Assembly (NCBI GenBank): GCA_031269245.1
Contig: JAISZL010000069.1
Span: 1 to 64,000, forward strand
Origin: Synergistaceae bacterium
GTDB taxonomy: Bacteria > Synergistota > Synergistia > Synergistales > Synergistaceae
Direction of reading: 5' to 3'
Length of the DNA: 64,000 nt
Position numbers and translations under genes: made by a program. Under the pieces are notes generated by a model, which saw only the letters and a list, made by a program, of their open reading frames with translations, had not been told where the DNA came from and did no database searches. Positions 10,699 to 21,318 of the stretch are shown here, in pieces. The first letter of the stretch is position 1; the number at the start of each line of letters is the position of its first letter.

Positions 10699-11826
10699 TT
10701 ATGTCGATTTCTCGATGACGTTTTCGCGCGGGACTCCGTTCTCTCGAAACTTGTTCTCGACCTGCTCGAACACGTCGACCAGGACCGGGTCGAAGTGCGT
10801 TCCCCTGCCCTCCATTATTATCTGGGACGCCTGCTCGTGAGAGAAGGCCTTCTTGTACGGCCTGTCTGAGATCAGCGCGTCGTAGACGTCGGCTATCGCC
10901 ATGATCCTGCCCTGGAGGGGTATCTCCTCGCCGCGCAGGTTGTACGGATAGCCCGATCCGTCCCATTTCTCGTGGTGCGTCAGGGCGAAAATCCTCGAAT
11001 GAGTCAAAAAATCGTTGTTCGACATGTTCTCGCCTATCTTGTCGATTATTTTGGCGCCGAACACGGAATGGCGCTTCATCTCCTCGAACTCTTCGGACGT
11101 CAGCTTGCCGGGTTTTTTCAGGATGCTGTCGCTGATGGATATTTTGCCCACGTCGTGCAGCTGAGACGACTGCAGCATGAGATTTACGTCCCAGTCGGAG
11201 ATTTCCTCGCTGTAGAGGCCGAAATCCTGCAGCCCCTCCAGCATTATTCTGAGCCATTTGTTGGTGCGCTGCACGTGCCCGCCGGTGATCTCGTCCCTGC
11301 TTTCGACCACTTCGGCCAGGGTGTTCAATATCGCCCTCTGCAGTTCGAGCACGCTCCCGGTCTTCTCCTCGACCATGCGCTGCAGGTTATCGTTGAAGTT
11401 CTGCAGCTCGCGTTTCTGGTGCTCCATGGTCTTCCTCTGCAGCTCCATTGTCAGGTGGATTTCGACGCGCTTCCGCAGGATCGGCGGCTCGAACGGTTTC
11501 GATATGTAGTCGACCGCGCCGAGGTCCAAGCCCGTCACCTCGCTCTCGGGGTCGTTTCTGGCCGTGATGAATATCACTGGGATGTCTCGCGTCTTTTCGC
11601 CTTCCTTCAGTTTTTTCAGCGCCTCTATCCCATCCATCTCCGGCATGTTTATGTCCAGCAGTATCAGGGACGGAGCGTCGGTATCCAGCAGCGAGAACAT
11701 CTTTGCGGCCGAGGGTACGGTAAAGACGTCGTACTTTTCCGACAACACGGATTTGACGAATTTTAAATTCGTCAGGTTGTCGTCCACCACCATAATCCTG
11801 GTCCTGTTTGCTCCCATGACATTCAC
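10699..11826 (-). CDS. Response regulator with HD-GYP phosphodiesterase domain
   Basis: REC (MVVDDN, LILLDINMPEMDG) plus LHDVGKI and HHEKWDGSGYP. Confidence 0.94.
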   Translation of the reverse strand: MNVMGANRTRIMVVDDNLTNLKFVKSVLSEKYDVFTVPSAAKMFSLLDTDAPSLILLDINMPEMDGIEALKKLKEGEKTRDIPVIFITARNDPESEVTGLDLGAVDYISKPFEPPILRKRVEIHLTMELQRKTMEHQKRELQNFNDNLQRMVEEKTGSVLELQRAILNTLAEVVESRDEITGGHVQRTNKWLRIMLEGLQDFGLYSEEISDWDVNLMLQSSQLHDVGKISISDSILKKPGKLTSEEFEEMKRHSVFGAKIIDKIGENMSNNDFLTHSRIFALTHHEKWDGSGYPYNLRGEEIPLQGRIMAIADVYDALISDRPYKKAFSHEQASQIIMEGRGTHFDPVLVDVFEQVENKFRENGVPRENVIEKST

Positions 11827-14615
11827 ACTCCCGCCTCCTTAAGCATGTCGTCGACGATCCCACCCGCTTCCTTGAAGTCCGATACCAGCAAATGGTCCGA
11901 GATCATCGATATCCTGTCCCTCGCGCTCTTTTTGAGATTACGCCCGGAGAGGCTGTCAAGGACGAGGTCGATGTCCATGATGCTCCTGGCGTCGATGAGT
12001 TTCTTGAGTTCGAGCAGGTCGTCCTTGGCCGGTATGGCGTCCGAGCCGGTCTCTTCGGGCGGCGCGCCGTTTGCGGCGTCCCACTTCGAGACCGCGCCGC
12101 GTATGCGGGAGACCAGATCCTCAAGCCTCTCCCGCAGGCGTGCCGCGTTTTGCCTTATCGGGCCGATGCCGCCTCCTTTGCCCGCCTGCTCAAGAAACGC
12201 CGCCTCCGCGGAGATCTCGGCCGCTCCGATCTGCGCGGAGGCGCCCTTCAGCGCGTGGACCTTCGCCATAAAGACCTCCGAGTCGTCCGACACCAGTGCC
12301 CGCATGATGGACTCGGAGTCTTTGCAGAATATGGCGAGGGCCTTCATATAGACCTTCGCCGATCCTCCTATCCTGCTCAAGCCCAGCTTTACGTCGATTC
12401 CCTCGATCTCGGCCACCTCGCCGGCGGAGGGCCCGCCACCGGCGGCGCTTTCGGTCCTCATCTCCTGGGGGACCCATCTGTCCATCAGCTCGCCGAGTTT
12501 CACCAACTCGATCGGTTTCGAGATGTAGTCGTCGAAGCCCTTCGACAGGAACATGTCCCTCATGCCCATTACGGCGTTGGCCGTGAACGCTATGATGGGG
12601 ATCTTCCTCAGCCTCTCGTTCGTCTGGCGAAGCAGCTTTACCGTCTCTATGCCGTCCATATTGGGCATCATGTGGTCGACGAAGATCATGTCGAATTCGC
12701 CTTTCCGCGCCAGCTCGACGGCCTCGCGCCCGCTCAAGCACGTAGTCGTGTTTATCTTGTAGAATGAGAGGAGCCCGTTCATGACGTCCAGGTTCATCGG
12801 CATGTCGTCGACTACCAGCACGCGTAAGCCCGGCGCGGAGAATTGCTGGTTCTTCTCGGCGGAGGCGGATTTATTGTCGTAGGGCCCGGAGTCGAAGGCG
12901 CCGGACGGCGTCCAGTCGGCGACCTCCTGCGCTATCGCGGCGGTGAAGGACGAGCCCCTGCCGTACTCGCTCTCGACGGAGATGTTGCCGCCCATGGCGA
13001 GGCACAGGCTGCGGGATATCGACAGGCCGAGGCCCGTGCCCTCTATGAGTTTTTCGCCGTTTTGGTACAGTCTGACGAAGTCCCCGAAGATATTCTCGAT
13101 GTTCTCGGGTTTTATCCCGATGCCCGTGTCCTTTATGGCGAACGTGAGCTGAACTCCGCCGCCGCGGCGCTCGCTCTTCGCGGACAGCGTTATCCTGCCC
13201 TGGCGGGTGTAATTCACCGCGTTGGCCAGCAGGTTCAGCAGAATCTGGCGTACCCGCGCCTTGTCGCCTATCAGTTTTTTGGGTATGTTCGGGTCTATCT
13301 CCGTGAAGAGGCCGAGCGATTTTTCGGCGGCGCGCACGCTTATTATCGCCAGAGCTTCGCTGAACACGGAGTAGGTCTCGTAGGGCGAGGGCGTGATCTC
13401 GAGCTTGCCGGAGCTGGCTTTCGAGAAATCGAGGATGTCGTTGATTATAGCGATCAGATCGGCCCCGGCGCGCTTTATACCCATGATGTGGCCGAGCCCT
13501 CGCTGAGTGCCCCACTCCCTCAGGGCCAGCTCGCTCATCCCTATGATGGCGTTCATCGGGGTGCGGATCTCATGGCTCATGCGCGCCAAGAAGGACGACT
13601 TGGAGTGGCTCTCCTCCTCGGAGCGCATCTTGGCCTCGTTCAGGCGGACCAGTATAGCGCAGAGGGCCAGCGCCAGAGTCGCGCTCAATATCCCGATGAC
13701 GGTGAATATCTCGGCCACTCCCCTGTAATAGTGCCGGGCAGGCACTATGATCCCCAGGTACCACCCGTTCTCGAGCCTGCTGAAGAACCCGATTTTTTTG
13801 CCGGTGCCGCCGTTTATGGTGTCCACCAGCACGTCGTCCCCCAGCTTTTGAATTTTCTCGGACGCCCTGTCGTATCCCGGCAGCGTGCTCAACTGCCTGC
13901 CAATGTACTCGGGCGTGGGCGAGGTGATGATGTTGAAGGAGTTGTCCAGCAAGATGCCGTACCCGCCCTCGGCTATCTTGTAAGATTTGACCTGCTCCAG
14001 CAGGGGGGTCAGGAGAAAATCGATGCCCAGGACGCCCTTGTTTTTGGCCTCCGAGTCGGCTATGACCATCGCGACGGAGTTGACCAGACTGCCTGTCCTG
14101 CGGTCGATGCGCGGAGTGGAGTGGAATATGTTGCCTCTCAAAATCGCCCCATTCATCAGGGGAGCGATGGCCGAAACATAGTGCTCGTCCGGAGTCCATC
14201 CGCTGCCGTCTATATAGCTCTCGTTCAGGTAGCCGTAGACGGACACGATGTCGTTGTTCAAACCCTCCTCGCGGAGCGACGCGTTTGTCCAGTCCTCGAG
14301 AATGTCCCGCAGCTCGTCCCTCCCGGCTCCGTCGTCGAGAGCGATGTTGGCGAACGCGGCCAGGTTTCTCAGGGTGGCCTCGTGAGCCAGTATCGTGGAC
14401 CTCATCACGGCCCTGTACGTGTTCACCTCGCTGTGGCTGTGAAGGTTCACCAGCCTTTTCGTCACCACGCTGACGCAGAAATAGCTCAAGGCGGTGATCG
14501 TCAGGAAGGACGCGCACACGCACAACAGCTGTTTGTAATCGTTTTTTATCGCGTCGACGAACTTCATCTTTGAAAATCGCACCCCCCGATAAAAAAGAGC
14601 TTCGTATGACGGCAT
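11823..14615 (-). CDS. Hybrid sensor histidine kinase (membrane sensor, HisKA, HATPase, REC, Hpt-like C-terminus)
   Basis: [51 protein letters not shown]; 4-bp overlap with the downstream REC-HD-GYP gene. Confidence 0.93.
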   Translation of the reverse strand: MPSYEALFYRGVRFSKMKFVDAIKNDYKQLLCVCASFLTITALSYFCVSVVTKRLVNLHSHSEVNTYRAVMRSTILAHEATLRNLAAFANIALDDGAGRDELRDILEDWTNASLREEGLNNDIVSVYGYLNESYIDGSGWTPDEHYVSAIAPLMNGAILRGNIFHSTPRIDRRTGSLVNSVAMVIADSEAKNKGVLGIDFLLTPLLEQVKSYKIAEGGYGILLDNSFNIITSPTPEYIGRQLSTLPGYDRASEKIQKLGDDVLVDTINGGTGKKIGFFSRLENGWYLGIIVPARHYYRGVAEIFTVIGILSATLALALCAILVRLNEAKMRSEEESHSKSSFLARMSHEIRTPMNAIIGMSELALREWGTQRGLGHIMGIKRAGADLIAIINDILDFSKASSGKLEITPSPYETYSVFSEALAIISVRAAEKSLGLFTEIDPNIPKKLIGDKARVRQILLNLLANAVNYTRQGRITLSAKSERRGGGVQLTFAIKDTGIGIKPENIENIFGDFVRLYQNGEKLIEGTGLGLSISRSLCLAMGGNISVESEYGRGSSFTAAIAQEVADWTPSGAFDSGPYDNKSASAEKNQQFSAPGLRVLVVDDMPMNLDVMNGLLSFYKINTTTCLSGREAVELARKGEFDMIFVDHMMPNMDGIETVKLLRQTNERLRKIPIIAFTANAVMGMRDMFLSKGFDDYISKPIELVKLGELMDRWVPQEMRTESAAGGGPSAGEVAEIEGIDVKLGLSRIGGSAKVYMKALAIFCKDSESIMRALVSDDSEVFMAKVHALKGASAQIGAAEISAEAAFLEQAGKGGGIGPIRQNAARLRERLEDLVSRIRGAVSKWDAANGAPPEETGSDAIPAKDDLLELKKLIDARSIMDIDLVLDSLSGRNLKKSARDRISMISDHLLVSDFKEAGGIVDDMLKEAGV

Positions 14616-14939
14616 TATATTCCCGGAACGGGTGAGTTTACCAGAAAATCGAAACAGCTTGTATCGAGGCGTTTTTTGATTACTACGATTATTTTACAGG
14701 CAAAAACGCTTTTAGCATGTAAATATCTTGGAGTTTATGGACAATCTCAAAAAAACGCATAAAACGGCTAGTTTGAAAATTATCGCGCTGGCGCCAATGC
14801 TATAATCCTCGCGGCAATCCGCGGCTCGCGCCGGATTTTTCCTCTCGGGCTCTCCGTCTTCGCGTTCGGTATGCCGGGGGTGAAGAGGCCGGGGGAGGAG
14901 CGTTGGCTTGCGAAAAACATTTATGGAGGGATCGCTGTT

Positions 14940-16241
14940 ATGTTGAGGTTCGGGTTGTTTTCCCTCTCCGTCCCCGCGGCGAGGGGCGACGAGGAATACG
15001 TGCCGCGCGTCATGGATACCGAGCTCTGCGCGGAGGAGTACATGTCCTTGCGCGATGCCGTCAAGTTCATAGGTGTCACCGAGGGATTCAGGGACGTCCT
15101 CTCCGACTTCCCCACGCCGGAGGGGGGGACCCCGGCCGGCTTCAGGAGGGATCTCGTAATGGCTCCAGACGGGGTGCTGAGGGTGGACTTGAGGAGGGAC
15201 ATATCGCGCGACAGGAACGGCGTCCCGCGCCCGACGAACGTCCTTTATTCGGCCGACAGCGCCGACCCTTACGAGGTGCGGCACGTCGCCCCGTTCATAG
15301 CGAACCTCACGTGCAACCCGGCCATCATCTACGACGCGTTCATCAACAACCCTAAGGCCAACGCGGGAGGCCGCTTCAAGACCCGAGACGAGGTGATGAG
15401 CGAGATAGCGGCCATCCTGGGGCCCGGCTGCGACATCAGCGTCGAGCTGAACAACCCCTTCGAGAGCGACTTCGGCGTCCTGCTGGAGGAGGCGGAGAGG
15501 TTCCGGCACATGCTGGGCAAGTACCGCGCGGTCATCAAGGTGCCTCACACGGGGCCGGTAAACGCCGGGAACGTCGGGCAGCTGATGGAGGGAGACCGGA
15601 AGCTGGAGGTCGGGTGCGACCGGGTGAGGACTTCGGACGGGATGCGCGGGCACACCCTCGCGCTGCGGCTCCGCGAGCACGGATTCCGCGTGAACTTCAC
15701 CCTGATGTTCGAGCCGTATCAGACGCAACTGGCCCTGCAGGCCAGGCCGTATTTCATAAACGCGTTCATGAGACAGAGGCTGGCGCAGTCCAGCAAGATC
15801 AGGGGCTTCGTCGAGTCCTATGACAGTACCGGGAGCGCGGGGCATCTGGAGGAACTGCGGAGCTACCTGATAAGCAGCGACTTCTGGCCCCCGTCGCGCC
15901 TGGCGGACCCGCCGCGCGACGCGCTGCTCTTCGCCCGCGATCTGCTGAAGTACCGCCGCTTCGACGACGGAGAGGGGATGGACGGGCTGGACGCGATGCG
16001 CCACAGCCTGCGCGCGCTTCGGAACTGCAACATGCCGGACACGAGGCTGATAGTCTGTTCGATGGACGGCCCGAACAACTACCCCGACATCGACAAGCTC
16101 CTCTGCGAGCCGGAGTTCAGCGACATGAACGGCAGGGTGGTGATCACCGCCGCGCCGGAGTATCTGGCGCGCTTCACGTCGAGCAACCTGGTTATCGCCT
16201 ATCAGCGCAAGTTCATGAACGCGGCGAAGGGCCGGAGCTGA
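14940..16241 (+). CDS. Divergent transaldolase-like protein
   Basis: NLTCNPAIIYDAF, RAVIKVPHTG (candidate Schiff-base Lys), VNFTLMFEPYQT resemble transaldolase beta-strand motifs; ATG preceded by GGAGGG. Confidence 0.6.
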   Translation: MLRFGLFSLSVPAARGDEEYVPRVMDTELCAEEYMSLRDAVKFIGVTEGFRDVLSDFPTPEGGTPAGFRRDLVMAPDGVLRVDLRRDISRDRNGVPRPTNVLYSADSADPYEVRHVAPFIANLTCNPAIIYDAFINNPKANAGGRFKTRDEVMSEIAAILGPGCDISVELNNPFESDFGVLLEEAERFRHMLGKYRAVIKVPHTGPVNAGNVGQLMEGDRKLEVGCDRVRTSDGMRGHTLALRLREHGFRVNFTLMFEPYQTQLALQARPYFINAFMRQRLAQSSKIRGFVESYDSTGSAGHLEELRSYLISSDFWPPSRLADPPRDALLFARDLLKYRRFDDGEGMDGLDAMRHSLRALRNCNMPDTRLIVCSMDGPNNYPDIDKLLCEPEFSDMNGRVVITAAPEYLARFTSSNLVIAYQRKFMNAAKGRS

Positions 16242-16277
16242 TATCGATGCCCGCGGCGGCCCTCCCTGAGGCACAAC

Positions 16278-16313
16278 GGCGGGAACCCCCTGTACGCCGA
16301 GTACAGGGGGTTC
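16278..16313. terminator. Strong intergenic hairpin between convergent genes
   Basis: GGGAACCCCCTGTAC gccga GTACAGGGGGTTCCC, 15-bp perfect stem; no clear T-run. Confidence 0.5.
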
Positions 16314-16349
16314 CCGCGTATGTGGGATACAGGGGATGATTATTGTTTC

Positions 16350-16756
16350 TTATTCAGATTCAGGAAGCAGGAAGACGACGAAAACGGGGCTCTTCATCTT
16401 CCCGGAGACCGCGCCGGGCGCGTGCTTGTAGACGAGCTTCGTGATGTCCGCGGATAGCTCCCTCCCGCCGATGGTTATCGGCACGGAGATGTCATCCGAT
16501 ACCATCAGGATGTCATCCGATGCCTCGACACTCTTCTTCGCCGCGGAGAGGAGCCCGATGTGTTCGAGCCGCGAGTAGTTCGTCATGCGCCCCCGCACCT
16601 CGGTGGTGACCAGCAGGGCGTAACCGATGGTTTCAAAGCTGGCGAAGATCGCCGCCGTCAGTATGAAGAGGGCGATGATGACCTCCGCCAGGGAAAACCC
16701 CGGCCGGCGTCCCGCGAACGCTTTTCCCCGCGTTTTTCGAGTTTTTTGCGCGCTCA
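16350..16756 (-). CDS. Prepilin-type N-terminal domain protein (pseudopilin)
   Basis: GRRPGFSLAEVIIALFILTAAIFASFE: type III signal peptide with G/F cleavage and E5. Confidence 0.85.
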
Positions 16757-16779
16757 TTCTTCTTCTCCTCCTCCTCTTC

Positions 16780-17232
16780 TCACTTGCGGACGATCTCCGA
16801 CCAGACGTCGGCGGAGGATGTGCGGCTGATATCGACCGAAACGCCCCAAGCGGCATCATTCGGCTGTGAAGGGCTGTATTCGCCCTGGACAAAAAGCGAA
16901 TACACGTCTTTGTCCGGGGAGATGACGTAGGTGAACTTCATCGGGAAAGCGCCCAACGCCGCGGGCGGGGCGCATTCTCCGCTGCCCGGCGACGGGTCGC
17001 CGCCGGGCCACCAATCCTCGGAGTTGACCTTGACGCTTTCGGCCAGGGTTTCGGCGAAGGTCAGCGTCGCCTGCTCCAAAATTCCGCGGTGCTCGAAGAA
17101 AGAGTAATAAGCGACATTCATCTGCGCCATCCCGATCACGGTCCCGCAGAGGATGACGAACAAAAGCATCACGACGAGCGCCAGGGGCAGCGCGCTCCCC
17201 CGCCGCGCCCTCATTCTTTGAACGTCTCTCAT
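16780..17232 (-). CDS. PilX-like pilus assembly protein
   Basis: RRGSALPLALVVMLLFVILCGTVIGMAQMN hydrophobic N-terminus; 4-bp overlap with the upstream pseudopilin gene. Confidence 0.7.
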   Translation of the reverse strand: MRDVQRMRARRGSALPLALVVMLLFVILCGTVIGMAQMNVAYYSFFEHRGILEQATLTFAETLAESVKVNSEDWWPGGDPSPGSGECAPPAALGAFPMKFTYVISPDKDVYSLFVQGEYSPSQPNDAAWGVSVDISRTSSADVWSEIVRK

Positions 17233-20200
17233 TCGCCCCCGCCCTCTCCCTCCAGCGGCACGTAGAATCCCGGCACGTAGGATTCAAATCCATTTTCATC
17301 CTTTATCGTTATCTCTTCCATACTCTGATCGACGTAAGTCCCTCGGACATCTGCGTCTTCAGTGTCATCCTTCAGCCCCAGAATCGCGCGGACCTCGCGG
17401 GGCGAGAAACCCTCCCCTATCCACGTGTCGTAGAGCCTGTATGTGGAAGTATTGGATGAGGAACTCCAGAAACGGAACCCGAGGATGCGTTCGCGGTCCG
17501 GCGTGTACGCCACATCGCTTGGCTCACGGCGATAACCGGCCTCGGTGGGCTTCGGGCGGTACGGAAGCTGCAACCCCTGAACGACCGTCAGAAAACGTTT
17601 GCACGTGGGGCCTGGACTGTCAGATACATAACTCCCTTCTTTTGCGTTGTTATTAATATCCCAGTCCGGCGCACTGCTGGTTCCGAAGTCCCAGCCGCGC
17701 ATGGCGTAGAGGCCGAAAATCGGCGTAGTCTGGTTCGGCTGTGTCGCGCGCCACGGCCTCAGAATGCTCAGACGGCCGTAGACTCTGCTGCCCTCCGGTA
17801 TAATCGGCTTCCCCCTCTGCTGCCGCAGCACATCGTAGCCGTACTCCCCGTTATAGCCCCTTGCATCCCTTGACACGTATTGATACTCGCTAGAATACTG
17901 CCCGAATTCGCTGGACTGTTTGATTTTTTCCGTCTTATTGCCGTTATTATTTTTGTTCAGGTCTATCGCGATGGGCGGCGTCCAGACGGAATGAGGCGTA
18001 TCGGTGAGGACAGGATTGACCCGCCCGTAATTATTCCGGTCGCCCTTTATGTAGGTGGTCTTGTAAAAGTCAGGTGGAAGGCTTTCCACGAACTGCTTCC
18101 ATATATAGCGGTAATCTTCTCCTGTGACCTTGGAGAAATCCCAGCCCAGGAAAGATTCCTTCCACGAGCGCACCCTCATGCCCCTGCGACGGTAAGACTG
18201 GTCGTCGCCCTCCTTTGGCTCGGGGTCCGCGACCACGTGCTGCATGGTGTTCCCCAGCTTCTTGAACGGGGACGGGTAGTCGCCGCGCCAGGCGTCGCCC
18301 TTGAACTTGCCGTACCAGATGGGCTTTGAGTAGATGTAGTTCCGCGAATTGTTCCAGTCCGTCGCGCCCTTCTTGAGCCCGATCAGCTCGGCGCGGATGA
18401 ATATGTCTCCCGCCTTGTGAACCCAGCTGTCTGCCAGCGGCGTCACCTTATTGATATCGGTCTCCCCGCCGTGGTGGATTTTGAAGTTCCACTCGTCTTC
18501 GACCTCGCTGGCTTGGATATTCCTCGTCACTTCGAGGACGGTCAGCTTGAGAATATGCCTCTGCTGCCAGATCTCCCGTTGGTTGCTGATATTATAGTTA
18601 GGGTCGTCCGGCCTGTCGTTTTTTTGAAAATGTATATTCCAAGAACGATCCCACCGGAAACCGAGCCGGTTGTCTTCCTCCCCCTCCGTCAGCATATCCC
18701 CGACCGTTGTCCCGTCGTACAAATGCCAGGACTGCATGTGCTTCGGGGAATAAAGGGATATGTATCCCTGGTCCTGACCGTACATCATGCCGTAACCGAC
18801 ATGCGATCCCTCTATTCTGTCCTGGTAATACCGGTCATTCCGGCCTTCCATGCTGGCCGAGAAAATGTTGGTTCCCGTGATCTGGTTTATGTATTCCGTG
18901 CCGCCGCCAACCGAGAACGGCAGACGGTAATAGAGCCCCGCGTCGGATGACGCCCCGGCGTTTTTGTTGAAATCCTCGGAAGTCACGGGGCCCGACAAGG
19001 AAATATTCCCCGGCGCGGGGAATTTGCTTTTGGCGGCGTCGTAGAAATACATCGGGCGCGCGCCCCAGGAGAGCGAGCCCCCATCGCCGTTGACGCCGCG
19101 TTCGCCGTAAACATTATCGTTGTAGCAGTAATATCGAATGACAAACCCGTTGGCCCCGGGGTCGAACTGGAAGATATACCCACCGGAGCGATATTCGGAT
19201 TGGTATGTCTTGTTCACTCTCGACCCGTTCAGGAGGACGCCGAACCCGCCGCCTGCGCCCACGTCGGGGAGCTCTATATCAATATAAACGGCATAGTTCG
19301 TCGGCCCGTAAAGAACGTCGGCCGAACTCGCCGCGCCCTTCGGAATCATGTGGGCGAAGTCCTCCGGGCCGAATTTCAGCATGACCAAAGGACCGCTTAC
19401 AGACCCACTAGTATCCGCCCTTACTTCAAAATAACGTCTGCCGGTATTTTGGTCCACCGCGAGTGTCATGTTTCCGTATTTAGACTGCGTATTCAGATAA
19501 GTCCTGTCGTTGAGGTTGGTGTTCTCTGTGCCCGCCTGAAGCTGGTCAAGGATATCAGCGAACAGCACGTCGTCTTTATAATTCCCCGATTTGACGTAGA
19601 CGGGCCACTTTTTCCTAGAGCCCTTGCCGTCCGGGAAGCTGGCCACTATGATCATGTAAGCCCCCCTATAGAGGTCGTAGGCCCGTGTCACGGTGCTGGC
19701 GACCGCCCCCAGGTTGAATTTCTTATTATCGGACAGCTCCACCTCGAACACGTTGGAGCTGTCGCTATGCTTCGTCCCTTCCTTGACGGACATCAGCCTA
19801 AACCCCCTGGCGGCGGCACTGTCTGGGTCTTGAATATTGAACGGATCGTTTATCAGCTTGGCCTCTAATTCCATCGACAGTGTTTCGTCGTCCTCATGTG
19901 TTTGCTGGTCTTCGTACAGGGTGTCCAGCAGGCTTTGGCCCACTTCCGCCTCCAAATAATTGGGGACGCGCTCTTCCAGATGCGTCAAAATCGCCTCGGG
20001 GTTCCGGCCCGCGCTCTTCACGATGTCCTCGAAAATGGTGGGGTCGGCGGCGATCCACGTGAAAATGACATCCTCGCCTGTACTCTCGACGGCGTTCACG
20101 AATTTCGCCGGCAGCGTCAGGTGCGCGTCCAGTTCCGTGTCGTAGTTGAAGCCGCCTTCGAGGTGTTTCCACGTGTCGGGGCTGGCGTATTCGAAAGTCT

Positions 20201-20855
20201 CTTTGCTTGATATTTTCCTGCTCCCGTAAACCTCCAGACCTGGCGTCAGAAGCGGCGTCCGCGGCCTGTACCGCAGGATATGCCCGCCTTCGGGCGCCGA
20301 GGCGTCCAGGCCCATCACCCCCATAGCGGCGTGAACGAGTATCGAGCGGTCCAGGCCGACCGTCTTGACCGCGTCCTCCGGGCCGTAGGCGGCTTTGACG
20401 AAGATGCGCAGCAGTCGTCTGACGCCGTCCAGGCCTTCCGTTCGCGGCTCCGCGTCGAAAGATATGGTCTCTATGTACTCGGAACCCGGAACCTTGTCGT
20501 ACGCGACCGAGCCGTCCTCCCGCTGGTAGACATGGCGCACCTCTTTGCGGTCGGAGCTCAGGACGACATAATGCCACTCCTCATCGAGCCCTGGCGCGAG
20601 GTCGTGTGTGTCGTCGGAGACGATCTCCACTTCGCCGGCGGAGGAGATCTCCTTGGACAGAAACTCCACGGAGGACAAAACCCCGCGCTGCGCCGCGGTG
20701 TAGCCCGTGTTCGAGGCCACCAGTCCCGCGCTCTGGCTAAGCAGCATCAGCAGCGCGGCCATAACGATACCGACGATCGACATCGCGACCACAACCTCCA
20801 CCAGCGTAAAAGCGTTCTTTTCCCTTCCCCCGAGCCAGTGTCCGCGTAACGTCAA
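17229..20855 (-). CDS. Very large (1208 aa) PilW-like pseudopilin
   Basis: NAFTLVEVVVAMSIVGIVMAALLMLLSQSAGLV N-terminal prepilin motif followed by ~1150 aa of unrecognised sequence. Confidence 0.82.
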   Translation of the reverse strand: MTLRGHWLGGREKNAFTLVEVVVAMSIVGIVMAALLMLLSQSAGLVASNTGYTAAQRGVLSSVEFLSKEISSAGEVEIVSDDTHDLAPGLDEEWHYVVLSSDRKEVRHVYQREDGSVAYDKVPGSEYIETISFDAEPRTEGLDGVRRLLRIFVKAAYGPEDAVKTVGLDRSILVHAAMGVMGLDASAPEGGHILRYRPRTPLLTPGLEVYGSRKISSKETFEYASPDTWKHLEGGFNYDTELDAHLTLPAKFVNAVESTGEDVIFTWIAADPTIFEDIVKSAGRNPEAILTHLEERVPNYLEAEVGQSLLDTLYEDQQTHEDDETLSMELEAKLINDPFNIQDPDSAAARGFRLMSVKEGTKHSDSSNVFEVELSDNKKFNLGAVASTVTRAYDLYRGAYMIIVASFPDGKGSRKKWPVYVKSGNYKDDVLFADILDQLQAGTENTNLNDRTYLNTQSKYGNMTLAVDQNTGRRYFEVRADTSGSVSGPLVMLKFGPEDFAHMIPKGAASSADVLYGPTNYAVYIDIELPDVGAGGGFGVLLNGSRVNKTYQSEYRSGGYIFQFDPGANGFVIRYYCYNDNVYGERGVNGDGGSLSWGARPMYFYDAAKSKFPAPGNISLSGPVTSEDFNKNAGASSDAGLYYRLPFSVGGGTEYINQITGTNIFSASMEGRNDRYYQDRIEGSHVGYGMMYGQDQGYISLYSPKHMQSWHLYDGTTVGDMLTEGEEDNRLGFRWDRSWNIHFQKNDRPDDPNYNISNQREIWQQRHILKLTVLEVTRNIQASEVEDEWNFKIHHGGETDINKVTPLADSWVHKAGDIFIRAELIGLKKGATDWNNSRNYIYSKPIWYGKFKGDAWRGDYPSPFKKLGNTMQHVVADPEPKEGDDQSYRRRGMRVRSWKESFLGWDFSKVTGEDYRYIWKQFVESLPPDFYKTTYIKGDRNNYGRVNPVLTDTPHSVWTPPIAIDLNKNNNGNKTEKIKQSSEFGQYSSEYQYVSRDARGYNGEYGYDVLRQQRGKPIIPEGSRVYGRLSILRPWRATQPNQTTPIFGLYAMRGWDFGTSSAPDWDINNNAKEGSYVSDSPGPTCKRFLTVVQGLQLPYRPKPTEAGYRREPSDVAYTPDRERILGFRFWSSSSNTSTYRLYDTWIGEGFSPREVRAILGLKDDTEDADVRGTYVDQSMEEITIKDENGFESYVPGFYVPLEGEGGGE

Positions 20856-20871
20856 GTTCGCTCACCTCTCC

Positions 20872-20898
20872 TGATATAAATTTGAAATAAAATGCCTG
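20872..20898 (+). repeat. MITE-like repeat, single-end fragment
   Basis: TGATATAAATTTGAAATAAAATGCCTG resembles the ATACCAATTTGAAATCAAATGCCTA end. Confidence 0.4.
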
Positions 20899-21084
20899 CC
20901 GGTCGATGCACGCGTCTCGCCGGGGACGCATCCGCCGCCCATGCCGATACGCGCGGCACGCGCGCGGCACGGTTACGGTCCGTGCCGAAAATTTACGCAT
21001 GTGTCTTTTTGACATATGGTTTGGAATACGCGAAAATGTCCCGCCGCCGCAACGGCGGCGGGAGCCGCGAAGATTACCTGGAGG

Positions 21085-21160
<76 letters not shown>

Positions 21161-21318
21161 TTAAAATTATGTTTGTCATATAAGACGGCACATCAGTAAA
21201 AACCATGATATTCGTCTCCAAAAATATATTTTGTAAGGCGTCCATAACGTTAGCATCTTTTCTTTTATATTGCAAGTTGTTTTTTGGGGGCTCGTTTTTT
21301 TGTTTTTTCCCGATCAAA

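Noticed and set aside
12843-14573. 576-aa plus-strand ORF opposite the hybrid kinase
   Set aside because: Antisense to a clearly conserved histidine kinase; low-complexity Arg/Gly/Val composition typical of shadow ORFs in GC-rich DNA.
14712-16274. 520-aa minus-strand ORF
   Set aside because: Antisense to the transaldolase-like gene, no domain motifs and no RBS seen.
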